A stretch of DNA of 8,676 bases, from assembly GCA_900547725.1 (NCBI GenBank), contig URHR01000077.1, positions 1-8,676 on the forward strand. Reading direction: 5' to 3'. Every line of letters begins with the position of its first letter. Position 1 is the stretch's first letter. The notes under the pieces are model-generated. The model was not told the origin of the DNA, ran no database searches, and saw only the letters and a program-made list of their open reading frames with translations. Origin of the DNA: an uncultured Eubacteriales bacterium (lineage in GTDB: Bacteria; Bacillota; Clostridia; Oscillospirales; CAG-272). Of the stretch, positions 1-5,884 are shown in pieces. The position numbers and the translations under genes are program-made.

Positions 1-55
1 GAGGGTAGGGAGACCCCTCCGAAAGGGGTCTCCCTGCGCCTCCAAGGTCTTTCCC
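1..55 (-). repeat. Partial copy of the AAGACCTT palindromic repeat, downstream of rqcH
   Basis: Read on the minus strand, this begins 3 bases after the rqcH stop with GGGGAAAGACCTTGG and continues into a 12-bp perfect hairpin (arms 7-18 and 24-35, loop CCGAA on plus, TTCGG on minus). The AAGACCTT box (44-51, minus) and the TTCGG loop match copy A at 2814-2869. The copy is cut by the window edge, so the second hairpin expected beyond it cannot be seen. There is no T-run after the stem, so it is not an obvious intrinsic terminator by itself. Its position directly behind a stop codon is the same as in copies A and C. Confidence 0.7.
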
Positions 56-1837
56 CTACCTCTCCCGCATTTCCTCCACACGAGCAGCAGAAGGGGAGAC
101 AACGCAGGACCAGTTCGTGTGATAGATGACAAAGCCCGGCTTCGCACCCGCAGGCTTTTTGACGTTTTTTGCAAGCGTGTAGTCCACCTCCGCGTTCGAC
201 GTGCCCGCAGAAGAAGAGGAAGCCTTCGAATAGTACGCCGCAATCTCCGCCGCGTCCGTGAAATCCCGGACATCAGGCTCGCGCCCCTCGCAGAATAATA
301 CCGCGTGAGACCCAGCAGTGCCCTTTGCGTGAAACCAGTAGTCGGTCTTGCCCGCCAGAACGTGCGTTACATACTCGTTCTGCGTGTTGTTCTTGCCGCA
401 GGCAACGCGGAAACCGTTCGTCGTCCGAAACCACAGAACCTCAGGATGCGCCTTTTTCCGCGACAACGTGACCTTGTATTGCTTCATCCGCGAAGCGTAC
501 CCCGAACGGTATAACTCCTCGCGGATCTCGGTCAGATCCGCCGCCGTCTCCGCGTGCGTCAGCGCGTCGAAAACGCTGTCCAGATAGACCAGTTCCGCCT
601 CGCCGAGCGAGATCTGCCGCGACAGCTCCACCCGCGCGTTTTTTGACTTGTTGTACCGCCTGTAAAGCCGCTGCGCATTCGCCGCAGGGGTCAGGCGTGG
701 GTCGAGCGAGACCGTCACCGTGCCGTAATGCCCGTCCTCATGCCAGTCCTCGTAATCGGTCAGTTCCACCGACTCCGCCCCGCGCGGGATCGCGTGCAGG
801 TTCGCCGTGATGAGATCCGCCTGCTTCTTCCACTCCGCGCCACGCTCGCACTCGGCAAGTTCCGCGCGTTGCAGGTCAAGCTTCTTGCGGATGCGCGCGT
901 CGGCGTTTGTCAGAATGTGCAGAATGTCCTGCGCCCGCTGACGGATGTGACGGTCGCGGTCGCGCGCGGCGAAAAACGCGTCCAGAAGCGCGCCCGGGCG
1001 GTCAAACTCTGTAATTTCCATGCCCGCGCCGTACTGCTCGAGCCGCAGGTAGGCGTACTCGGTCGGCACGCCGTTTTCGCTGACCATGCAGGGGGAGAAC
1101 CGCCCCGCGCGGATGTCCTCCATCACGGCGAGAAACCGCTCGCAGAGCGCAGAGGCGCAGTCCCCGATCGGCGCGTCGACCGCGCCGCCCGCACGGTAGG
1201 CAAGCTCGCGCGCAACGGCGGGCGCAATGCCGCAGTAGGTTGCGGTCAGAAAACGGTCGGCGGGGCGGGATGGATCGGAAGCGGCGACCGCCGCCCGGAA
1301 GCCGTCGGCGGTTTCTTCAAGCGGACCCCGCTTGTTCTGGCTCGGCGGCAGTTCGTAGGCCATCCCCGGGAGCAGCTGACGGCGGGAGGAAGTCGAAAAA
1401 TCAATGGGGTAGAGAACCGAGAGAATCTTCCCGTCCCCGTCCGTGAAGATCAGGTTGCTGTACTTGCCCATGATTTCGGCAATCAGCCGGCGGGTGCAGG
1501 AGAAGCCCATTTCGTCCCGCCCTTCGAAGGAGAGGATTGCAACGCGCTCAAAGCCCGCCTGACGGATGTCGGTCAGCTTTGCACCCTGCAGATGCTTGCG
1601 CAGGAGCATACAGAGCATCGGCGGGACGGCGGGATTTTCCTTTTGCGCGTCGGTAAAGCAGATGCGCGGCGCGGCAGAGCCTGCGTTGATAAGCAGACGT
1701 TTTCCGCCCTCGCGGCTTCGCATCTGGAGCACGATTTCGTCTTTTTCGGGCTGAAAGACCTTTTCCACGCGTGCGTCGAGGGAAAGGGTCGCAATTTCAT
1801 GGATACAGCAGGCAAGCATTCCTGCGTCAAAAGCCAT
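56..1837 (-). CDS. rqcH: RqcH/NFACT family ribosome quality control factor (FbpA-like)
   Basis: This protein of 593 residues is predicted to act in the cytoplasm on stalled 50S subunits carrying peptidyl-tRNA, recruiting tRNA-Ala and adding alanine tails that mark nascent chains for degradation. The NFACT-N region opens with MAFDAGML and includes PPMLCMLLRKH (about 72-82) and AEIMGKYSN (about 120-128). A coiled-coil middle spans about 295-425. The NFACT-R domain near 460-560 carries GKNNTQNEY (481-489), WFHAKGTAGSH (501-511) and AAYYSKA. The Bacillus RqcH residues Asp97-Arg98, needed for tRNA binding, fall here at Glu97-Arg98, which is conservative but notable. The ATG at 1837 was preferred to a GTG at 1849 because AGGTGG (1846-1851) lies 8 bases upstream of the ATG and overlaps the GTG, and because residue 97/98 numbering then matches Bacillus. 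Older names include fibronectin-binding protein A. No signal peptide is seen. It is transcribed divergently from the pantothenate kinase gene. Confidence 0.95.
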   Translation of the reverse strand: MAFDAGMLACCIHEIATLSLDARVEKVFQPEKDEIVLQMRSREGGKRLLINAGSAAPRICFTDAQKENPAVPPMLCMLLRKHLQGAKLTDIRQAGFERVAILSFEGRDEMGFSCTRRLIAEIMGKYSNLIFTDGDGKILSVLYPIDFSTSSRRQLLPGMAYELPPSQNKRGPLEETADGFRAAVAASDPSRPADRFLTATYCGIAPAVARELAYRAGGAVDAPIGDCASALCERFLAVMEDIRAGRFSPCMVSENGVPTEYAYLRLEQYGAGMEITEFDRPGALLDAFFAARDRDRHIRQRAQDILHILTNADARIRKKLDLQRAELAECERGAEWKKQADLITANLHAIPRGAESVELTDYEDWHEDGHYGTVTVSLDPRLTPAANAQRLYRRYNKSKNARVELSRQISLGEAELVYLDSVFDALTHAETAADLTEIREELYRSGYASRMKQYKVTLSRKKAHPEVLWFRTTNGFRVACGKNNTQNEYVTHVLAGKTDYWFHAKGTAGSHAVLFCEGREPDVRDFTDAAEIAAYYSKASSSSAGTSNAEVDYTLAKNVKKPAGAKPGFVIYHTNWSCVVSPSAARVEEMRER

Positions 1838-1845
1838 TTCGGATA

Positions 1846-1851
1846 CCACCT
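1846..1851 (-). promoter_or_regulatory. Ribosome binding site of rqcH (decides the start)
   Basis: The minus strand reads AAAGGTGG, then 8 bases, then ATG at 1837. The site overlaps an in-frame GTG at 1849 that would add four residues (MVSE), so the GTG cannot use it and the ATG start is favoured. Confidence 0.7.
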
Positions 1852-1870
1852 TTCGGGTTTTGCTGAGAAT

Positions 1871-1899
1871 ATTATAGCATACTGTTGCAATTTTGGCAA
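1871..1899 (-). promoter_or_regulatory. Sigma-A promoter for rqcH
   Basis: On the minus strand, TTGCCA (1894-1899) is followed by a 17-base spacer and TATAAT (1871-1876). The spacer ends in TGC, which gives an extended -10 (TGn) element. Transcription would begin near 1864, giving a short leader of about 27 bases before the ATG. The -35 box sits inside the spacer of the opposing coaW promoter. Confidence 0.85.
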
Positions 1900-1913
1900 G
1901 AGGGTGTTATAAT
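1885..1913 (+). promoter_or_regulatory. Sigma-A promoter for coaW
   Basis: TTGCAA (1885-1890), a 17-base spacer and TATAAT (1908-1913) form a near-consensus promoter, with a start point expected near 1920. Its -35 box lies within the spacer of the minus-strand rqcH promoter, so the two polymerase footprints overlap and the promoters probably cannot be occupied together. Confidence 0.85.
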
Positions 1914-1938
1914 ATAAGCAGAGAAAAATGATTCGGAC

Positions 1939-1944
1939 GGAGGA
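1939..1944 (+). promoter_or_regulatory. Ribosome binding site of coaW (decides the start)
   Basis: GGAGGA lies 7 bases before the ATG at 1952. An in-frame ATG at 1928 lies upstream of this site, and only about 8 bases after the predicted transcription start, so the downstream ATG is the more likely initiator. Confidence 0.75.
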
Positions 1945-1951
1945 CAGACGG

Positions 1952-2803
1952 ATGGAACGGGTTGTAATCGGAATTGATGTTGGCGGGACGACGACAAAGA
2001 TTGTGGGGTTTCGCCGCGGGGCGGACGGAAAGCCGGAGCTGATTGCGCCGGAGTTTGTGCGCGCGGCAGACCCGCTGACCTCGGTTTACGGTGCGTTTGG
2101 GCGGTTCACGGTGCAGAATGGGCTGGAGCTTGCGGACATTGACCGCATTCTGATGACGGGGGCGGGGTCTTCGTTCATCACCAAGCCGATTTACGGTCTG
2201 AACTGCCAGCCCGTGCCCGAATTTTCGAGCATCGGCATCGGGGGGCTGTACCTCTCGGGTCTGGACGAGGCGATTGTGGTGAGCATGGGGACAGGCACGG
2301 CGTTGATTCACGCGAAGCGCGCAAACGGGCACGACGGGGTGGAGTATCTCGGCGGCACGGGTGTTGGCGGCGGGACGTTGGTCGGGCTTTGCCGTCGGCT
2401 GATCGGGGTTGACACGGTGGAGCACATCGAGCAGCTTGCCGAGGGCGGAAATCTGGACAATGTGGATCTGCGCATCAAGGACATTTCGCAGAATCATCTT
2501 TACCACGGCATCAACGAAAATCTGACTGCGGCGAATTTCGGCAAGCTATCGGATCTTGCAACGCAGGACGATCTGGCGCTCGGTGTGGCAAATCTGGTGG
2601 CGGAGACGATTGCGATGCTGTCGGTTTTTGCGGCGCGTTCCTACAATCTGCGCGACATTGTTCTCACGGGCAACCTGACGACGATTGCGCCTATCCGCCG
2701 CGTTTTCGAGTCGATGACTGCGTCGGGCGGGTTCGGCGTTCGCTTCCTGATTCCGGAAAACTCCCAATTCGGCACGGTCATCGGCGCGGCGCTGAATTCT
2801 TGA
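1952..2803 (+). CDS. coaW: Type II pantothenate kinase
   Basis: The product has 283 residues and is predicted to phosphorylate pantothenate with ATP, the first step of coenzyme A synthesis, in the cytoplasm. It has the ASKHA-fold phosphate-1 signature IGIDVGGTTTK (6-16). It also has a candidate catalytic glutamate in PVPEF (Glu90), matching the FVEF glutamate of staphylococcal CoaW, then SMGTGTA (111-117), a glycine-rich GTGVGGGT segment (135-142) and the C-terminal LTGNL (238-242). Length is close to the roughly 270 residues of staphylococcal CoaW. Type II enzymes in bacteria are usually poorly feedback-inhibited by CoA; whether that holds here cannot be seen. The gene is monocistronic, with its own promoter and a repeat-derived hairpin terminator behind it. 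The start at 1952 is chosen for its GGAGGA site and because the family begins just before the glycine-rich motif. A BadF/BcrA-type ATPase is a less likely alternative. Confidence 0.92.
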   Translation: MERVVIGIDVGGTTTKIVGFRRGADGKPELIAPEFVRAADPLTSVYGAFGRFTVQNGLELADIDRILMTGAGSSFITKPIYGLNCQPVPEFSSIGIGGLYLSGLDEAIVVSMGTGTALIHAKRANGHDGVEYLGGTGVGGGTLVGLCRRLIGVDTVEHIEQLAEGGNLDNVDLRIKDISQNHLYHGINENLTAANFGKLSDLATQDDLALGVANLVAETIAMLSVFAARSYNLRDIVLTGNLTTIAPIRRVFESMTASGGFGVRFLIPENSQFGTVIGAALNS

Positions 2804-3025
2804 GGGGGAAAGGAAGACCTTGGAGGGAGAGAGCCCCCTCTTTCGGAGAGGGGGCTCTCTCCCTCCAAGCCTCCCTCACTCACCGAGAACTTCCCCCATG
2901 ACCCCGCCGCTTTCGAAGCGAAGATTTGGTTCGCTTTTGGAGAGTGGCGGGGTCATGGGGGAAGTTTTTTGTGTTTGGGGAGGTATGAATTTGTTGCAGC
3001 GTGCGGCTGTCGCGCTTGTTTTGTG
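2804..3025 (+). repeat. Three-hairpin AAGACCTT repeat, copy A
   Basis: The element begins GGGGGAAAGGAAGACCTTGG just after the coaW stop. HP1 is a 23-bp perfect stem (2819-2841 with 2847-2869) and a TTCGG loop. A linker ending CACCGAGAACTT joins it to HP2, whose outer stem is 21 bp and perfect (2888-2908 with 2946-2966). Inside HP2 lies a second stem AAGCGAA/TTCGCTT (2916-2922 with 2930-2936). HP3 follows at 3001-3015 (GTGCG, loop GCTGT, CGCGC, with one T-G pair). Copies B and C share this order, the linkers and the GCGAA/TTCGC inner stem, but differ in the outer stems. No open frame with a ribosome binding site is present. Confidence 0.9.
2888..2976 (+). terminator. Likely intrinsic terminator for coaW, formed by HP2 of copy A
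   Basis: The 21-bp GC-rich stem of HP2 is followed directly by a T-rich run (AAGTTTTTTGTGTTT, ending near 2976). The shape fits a Rho-independent terminator on the plus strand, although the loop region of 37 bases with its own inner stem is large for one. HP1 upstream may add pausing but has no T-run. Confidence 0.6.
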
Positions 3026-3261
3026 GGCGGGAAGCGCTCGGATATAACGCCTTACGCGAGTGTCGGGCACTATATTGTAGGGAACGACCCATGTGTCGTT
3101 CCGTTTCAATTGAATGTAACTTGCTGTAGCGTTTCGTGCTATGATAGGCGGGGATAAACCTCCACTTACCATAGGAATATTACTTGCAGAATGGCTTTGC
3201 GTCTCTGATGTTCGGAGATTCCGCATAAGGCATCACAACGAATCACATCCCACCTGCCAAT
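3026..3261. other. Gene-free segment between inverted repeat copies A and B
   Basis: These roughly 240 bases are visibly richer in A and T than the flanking repeats. They contain a small palindrome (3081-3102), a 10-base palindrome TTCAATTGAA (3105-3114) and an AGTG/CACT dyad near 3058-3072. Open frames on both strands lack ribosome binding sites, run into the repeats and show no recognisable domain, so none is called. A decayed gene or the core of a composite non-autonomous element are possible readings, neither proven. Confidence 0.5.
3076..3104 (+). repeat. Small TGTAGGG-type palindrome
   Basis: TGTAG is followed by GGAACGAC (3081-3088), a 6-base loop CCATGT and GTCGTTCC (3095-3102), an 8-bp perfect stem. 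The arrangement resembles a short interspersed repeat, TGTAGGG plus a variable hairpin plus CCG, that I recall from gut Clostridia genomes. That family assignment is from memory and only one copy is in this window. Confidence 0.5.
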
Positions 3262-3475
3262 CGGGTGCGAAGCCGCACTCTGAAAAAATTCCCTCCCGCC
3301 AAAACCAAAAAACTTCCTCCGAGAGCACCCGCGCCACACAAAGCGAACCAAATTATCGCAACGCAGAGGCGGGTGCTCTTGGGGGAAGTTCTCGGTGAGA
3401 GCGGGAGGTTTGGAGGGAGAGAGCCCCCCTCTCCGAAAGAGGGGGCTCTCTCTCCCTCCAAGGTCTTCTTCCCCC
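3262..3475 (-). repeat. Three-hairpin AAGACCTT repeat, copy B (inverted relative to A)
   Basis: On the minus strand the order is again AAGACCTT (3460-3467), HP1 (3410-3461, with a small internal loop from a 1-base versus 2-base difference between arms), the linker TCTCACCGAGAACTT, HP2 (3311-3332 with 3369-3390), a T-rich stretch (minus strand, 3302-3312) and HP3 (GTGCG/CGCAC, 3265-3269 with 3274-3278). HP2 has a different stem sequence from copy A but stays complementary over 22 positions, with two G-T pairs in the plus sense. The inner GCGA/TCGC stem (3343-3346 with 3356-3359) is retained. The element ends at the acyl-CoA ligase promoter. Confidence 0.88.
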
Positions 3476-3504
3476 TTGACAAAACGGGAAAAATCTGATA
3501 TAAT
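3476..3504 (+). promoter_or_regulatory. Consensus sigma-A promoter for the acyl-CoA ligase gene
   Basis: TTGACA (3476-3481), exactly 17 bases, then TATAAT (3499-3504): both hexamers are perfect. The expected start near 3511 gives a leader of about 50 bases. The -35 hexamer directly abuts the outer edge of repeat copy B (CTTCTTCCCCC). Confidence 0.93.
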
Positions 3505-3562
3505 AGAGACAGATCGGTTGAACGGCGGATGCCGACGATTAAATTACATAGAGGATAAAAAA

Positions 3563-5272
3563 ATGGGAAGAAAAAAGACCGAACGAATTTACACCCCCGT
3601 GAAAAGCATGAGTCACTTTGCCCAAAAGCTCAGCGCGTTCGGAGACAAGACCGCACTCCGGTATTTTGATAAGGAACACAACCTGCATACGATGACCTAT
3701 CGCAGCCTTTCCGCACGGTTTTTGCGGCAGGCGGCGGGCTACGCGGCGGCGGGGCTGGCGGGAAAGCGCATTGCGATTATCGGCGAGACTTCGCCCGAAT
3801 GGATTATTTCCTACGTCGCGGCGATTGCGGCGGGCGGCGTGGCGATTCCGATGGATCGCGAACTGGAAGTTTCGGAAATCTCCAACTTCTTGGCGTTTGC
3901 GGAGATCGATGCAATCGTCTATTCCGCAACCTTCAATGCTAAATTCACGGAACTTGCCGAGGGGCATCCGACGCTGAAGAAGCTGATTCCGATCGCGCCC
4001 GAGCGCGGAATGTGCGAAGGAAACCCGCACTATCTGCCGCTTGACGAGCTGATGGCGATGGGCGAGGACGGCGTGGCGGCGGGATACCAATATCCCGAGG
4101 TTACGGATCTTGACCGCATGGCGGAAATGCTCTTTACGTCGGGTACGACGGGAAGCAGCAAATGCGTGATGCTGTCGGAGAAGAATGTCATTTCTCCGGT
4201 CAACGCGGCGTGCGCGGCGGTGGACTTCTCCCGTGACGACGTAACCGTTTCCATCCTGCCGATTCACCATACTTACGAACTTTGCATCACGCTTGCGTCG
4301 CTGAACTACGGCGTGGACATCGGTATCAACGACAGTCTCAAGCGCGTGATGAAGAACATCGAGCTGTTCCGCCCGACGCGCCTGATTCTGGTTCCGCTGT
4401 TCGTTTATACGATGAACAAGAAGGTCTGGGACGAGGCGAAGAAGAGTGGCAAGGACTCCCTTCTGAAATATCTGAGCGAGATTTCGCGGACGTTGCGTAA
4501 GCTGAGCTTTGACGTGCGGCGGACGCTGTTCCGTCAGGTCACCAACGCGTTTGGCGGCAGACTGGAGCAGATCATCTGCGGCGGCGCGGCGCTGAACCCC
4601 GATATTGCGGATTCCTTCCAGGAGTTCGGCATTGATATCTTTGAAGGCTACGGTATTACCGAATGCGCGCCGCTGATTGCGGTCAACCCCTATTTTGCGC
4701 CCAAGCGCGGCTCGGTTGGACCTGCGGTGAACTGCTGCCGCGTGCGGATTGCCCCCGACCACGTCAACGAAAAGGGCTTTGACGAGGGCGAGATTCAGGT
4801 CAAGGGCGAAAACGTGATGCTGGGCTACTACAAGAATCCCGAGGGCACGGCGGAGGTCTTTACCGAGGACGGCTGGTTCTGCACGGGCGACATCGGATAC
4901 ATGGATCAGGACGGTTACATTTTCATCACGGGACGGAAGAAGTACGTCATTGTGCTGGAGAACGGCAAGAACGTGTTCCCCGAAGAGATTGAGGAGTATA
5001 TCGCGGCGCAGACTTCGGCGCAGGAATCGGTGGTTGTGGGCAGAAAGAACGGCGACGGCAACGACATTCTGCTGACGGCAATCATTTACCCGCGGCTGGA
5101 CGATTTCCCCGATCCCGCCGACCATGAGGCGATTGAAAAGAAGATTCGCGAGCAGATTGCGAAGATGAACCGCAAGTTGGTCAGCTACAAGCAGATCCGC
5201 AATGTGGAATTCCGTTACACCGAGTTTGAAAAGACGACTTCGAAAAAAATCAAGCGGCATCTGGTGCGCTGA
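3563..5272 (+). CDS. AMP-forming acyl-CoA synthetase (long-chain fatty acid--CoA ligase family)
   Basis: The 569-residue enzyme belongs to the ANL superfamily and is predicted to activate a carboxylic acid to acyl-AMP and then acyl-CoA in the cytoplasm. Visible motifs in order are the phosphate loop TSGTTGSSK (192-200), GGAALN (340-345), GYGITE (362-367), the TGD motif (441-443), the hinge region GRKKYVIVLENGKN (457-470), and the C-terminal KTTSKKIKRH with the probable catalytic lysine at 562. Length is normal for FadD-like ligases. The substrate cannot be read from sequence; a long-chain fatty acid is the family default, and an acyl-ACP synthetase or another aryl/acyl acid ligase is possible. 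The frame is open upstream to 3395, but that stretch translates repeat copy B and precedes the promoter. The ATG at 3563 has GAGGA (3551-3555) 7 bases before it. No signal peptide or membrane segment is seen. No clear terminator follows, so read-through into the small downstream gene is possible. Confidence 0.92.
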   Translation: MGRKKTERIYTPVKSMSHFAQKLSAFGDKTALRYFDKEHNLHTMTYRSLSARFLRQAAGYAAAGLAGKRIAIIGETSPEWIISYVAAIAAGGVAIPMDRELEVSEISNFLAFAEIDAIVYSATFNAKFTELAEGHPTLKKLIPIAPERGMCEGNPHYLPLDELMAMGEDGVAAGYQYPEVTDLDRMAEMLFTSGTTGSSKCVMLSEKNVISPVNAACAAVDFSRDDVTVSILPIHHTYELCITLASLNYGVDIGINDSLKRVMKNIELFRPTRLILVPLFVYTMNKKVWDEAKKSGKDSLLKYLSEISRTLRKLSFDVRRTLFRQVTNAFGGRLEQIICGGAALNPDIADSFQEFGIDIFEGYGITECAPLIAVNPYFAPKRGSVGPAVNCCRVRIAPDHVNEKGFDEGEIQVKGENVMLGYYKNPEGTAEVFTEDGWFCTGDIGYMDQDGYIFITGRKKYVIVLENGKNVFPEEIEEYIAAQTSAQESVVVGRKNGDGNDILLTAIIYPRLDDFPDPADHEAIEKKIREQIAKMNRKLVSYKQIRNVEFRYTEFEKTTSKKIKRHLVR

Positions 5273-5335
5273 GCGGACGTCATATATGAACGCGCTGTAA
5301 ATTCTGAAGAATTTGTTCCAAAAGGGTGGATTTTC

Positions 5336-5354
5336 CTGTAAAATACAGTATAAT
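5336..5354 (+). promoter_or_regulatory. Possible promoter with adjacent dyad upstream of the 81-residue gene
   Basis: A perfect -10 hexamer TATAAT lies at 5349-5354, but no good -35 is found 16-18 bases upstream. Abutting it on the upstream side is a 5-3-5 palindrome, CTGTA AAA TACAG (5336-5348). The dyad sits where a repressor or activator would contact the promoter, so it may be an operator; this is inference from one site. Confidence 0.45.
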
Positions 5355-5428
5355 AAATAGGCAATCTATGGAATCCTGTCGAGACGGCGGATTTCCCTGT
5401 TACATTATACATATTACGGAGAAATACA

Positions 5429-5674
5429 ATGGAACAAACAGAGATCAGGTACATGGACGCGATTGAGAACCACTGCAAGGTGGACGCGATCCTGAACGGA
5501 ACGAAAAAAGTGGAACTGAACATTGATGTGGACAAGTTCCCGCTTCAGGCGGAAGCGGGCGTGATCGGGATGAAGGTCGGCGATCTTTACAAGCCCACCG
5601 AGCGCCTGACCTACGAGATCCGCAAGATCTACCCGCCCGAACTGAACCCCGCTCAGAAGGAGATTGAGTTTTAA
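5429..5674 (+). CDS. Small protein of unknown function (81 residues)
   Basis: I do not recognise this protein. It has a clear ribosome binding site (GGAG at 5418-5421, 7 bases before the ATG) and codon choice like the neighbouring genes, so it is probably real. The sequence is soluble and charged, with a single cysteine (Cys16), no signal peptide and no membrane segment. The segment KKVELNIDVDKFPLQ (about 26-40) is strand-like, and there is a C-terminal YEIRKIYPPELNPAQKEIEF. The pattern suggests a compact beta-rich domain, without a family match I can name. It lies 156 bases after the ligase gene, behind a possible promoter, and its TAA stop overlaps the AAGACCTT box of repeat copy C (TAAGACC). 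Confidence 0.8.
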   Translation: MEQTEIRYMDAIENHCKVDAILNGTKKVELNIDVDKFPLQAEAGVIGMKVGDLYKPTERLTYEIRKIYPPELNPAQKEIEF

Positions 5675-5884
5675 GACCTTGGAGGGAGAGGGAGTCCTCT
5701 TGTAAGAGGACTCCCTCTCCCTCCAAGCCTCCCTCTCCCTCCGAGAACTTCCCCCATGCGCCCCGCCCCTGCATTGCGAAAATTTTGTTCGCGTTGTACA
5801 GGGCGGGGCGCATGGGGGAAGTTCTTGGTGTTTGGGGCGGAATTGCTTTTTACGGAGTGCGGCTAACGCGCTCTTTTTGTTTTT
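5673..5884 (+). repeat. Three-hairpin AAGACCTT repeat, copy C
   Basis: AAGACCTT (5673-5680) starts on the stop codon of the upstream gene. HP1 is a perfect palindrome (5678-5701 with 5704-5727) whose centre, GGGAGTCCTCTT, differs from copies A and B. The linker ending CTCCGAGAACTT leads to HP2 with a 23-bp perfect outer stem (5746-5768 with 5801-5823) and the inner GCGAA/TTCGC stem (5776-5780 with 5788-5792, loop AATTTTG). HP3 is at 5855-5873. The last part of the element overlaps the 3' end of the convergent ygiQ gene. Confidence 0.9.
5855..5884 (+). terminator. Likely intrinsic terminator formed by HP3 of copy C
   Basis: GAGTGCG (5855-5861), loop GCTAA and CGCGCTC (5867-5873) form a 7-bp stem with one T-G pair, followed at once by TTTTTGTTTTT (5874-5884). 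This is a compact terminator for transcripts coming from the 81-residue gene. It lies across the stop codon of the convergent ygiQ gene, whose TAG (complement of 5863-5865) is in the loop. Confidence 0.7.

Noticed and set aside
728..1912. Long plus-strand open frame opposite rqcH
   Set aside because: It shadows a clear RqcH gene, has no recognisable motif, and would run through the rqcH promoter.
3121..3145. Promoter-like TTGCTG ... TATGAT in the A-B core
   Set aside because: The spacer is only 13 bases, too short for a sigma-A promoter, and no gene follows.
2804..3475. CRISPR array or transposon with a transposase
   Set aside because: The repeats are two inverted, long, hairpin-bearing copies without regular spacers, and no cas or transposase gene is present.
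2820..3482. Several short open frames in the A-B region encoding EGESPLxxRGGSLPP-like peptides
   Set aside because: The shared peptide is just the translation of HP1 in different copies and strands; no ribosome binding sites are present. Such repeat-derived peptides are a likely source of false hypothetical proteins.
3395..3562. N-terminal extension of the acyl-CoA ligase in the same frame
   Set aside because: The stretch translates repeat copy B and lies largely upstream of the promoter; the ATG at 3563 has a proper ribosome binding site and family-like length.
3539..5260. Long minus-strand open frame opposite the acyl-CoA ligase
   Set aside because: Composition is rich in Arg, His and Val as in antisense shadows, and the plus-strand protein has every expected catalytic motif.
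5298..5317. Possible terminator AAATTC/GAATTT after the ligase gene
   Set aside because: The stem is short and AT-only apart from one pair, and no T-run follows it.
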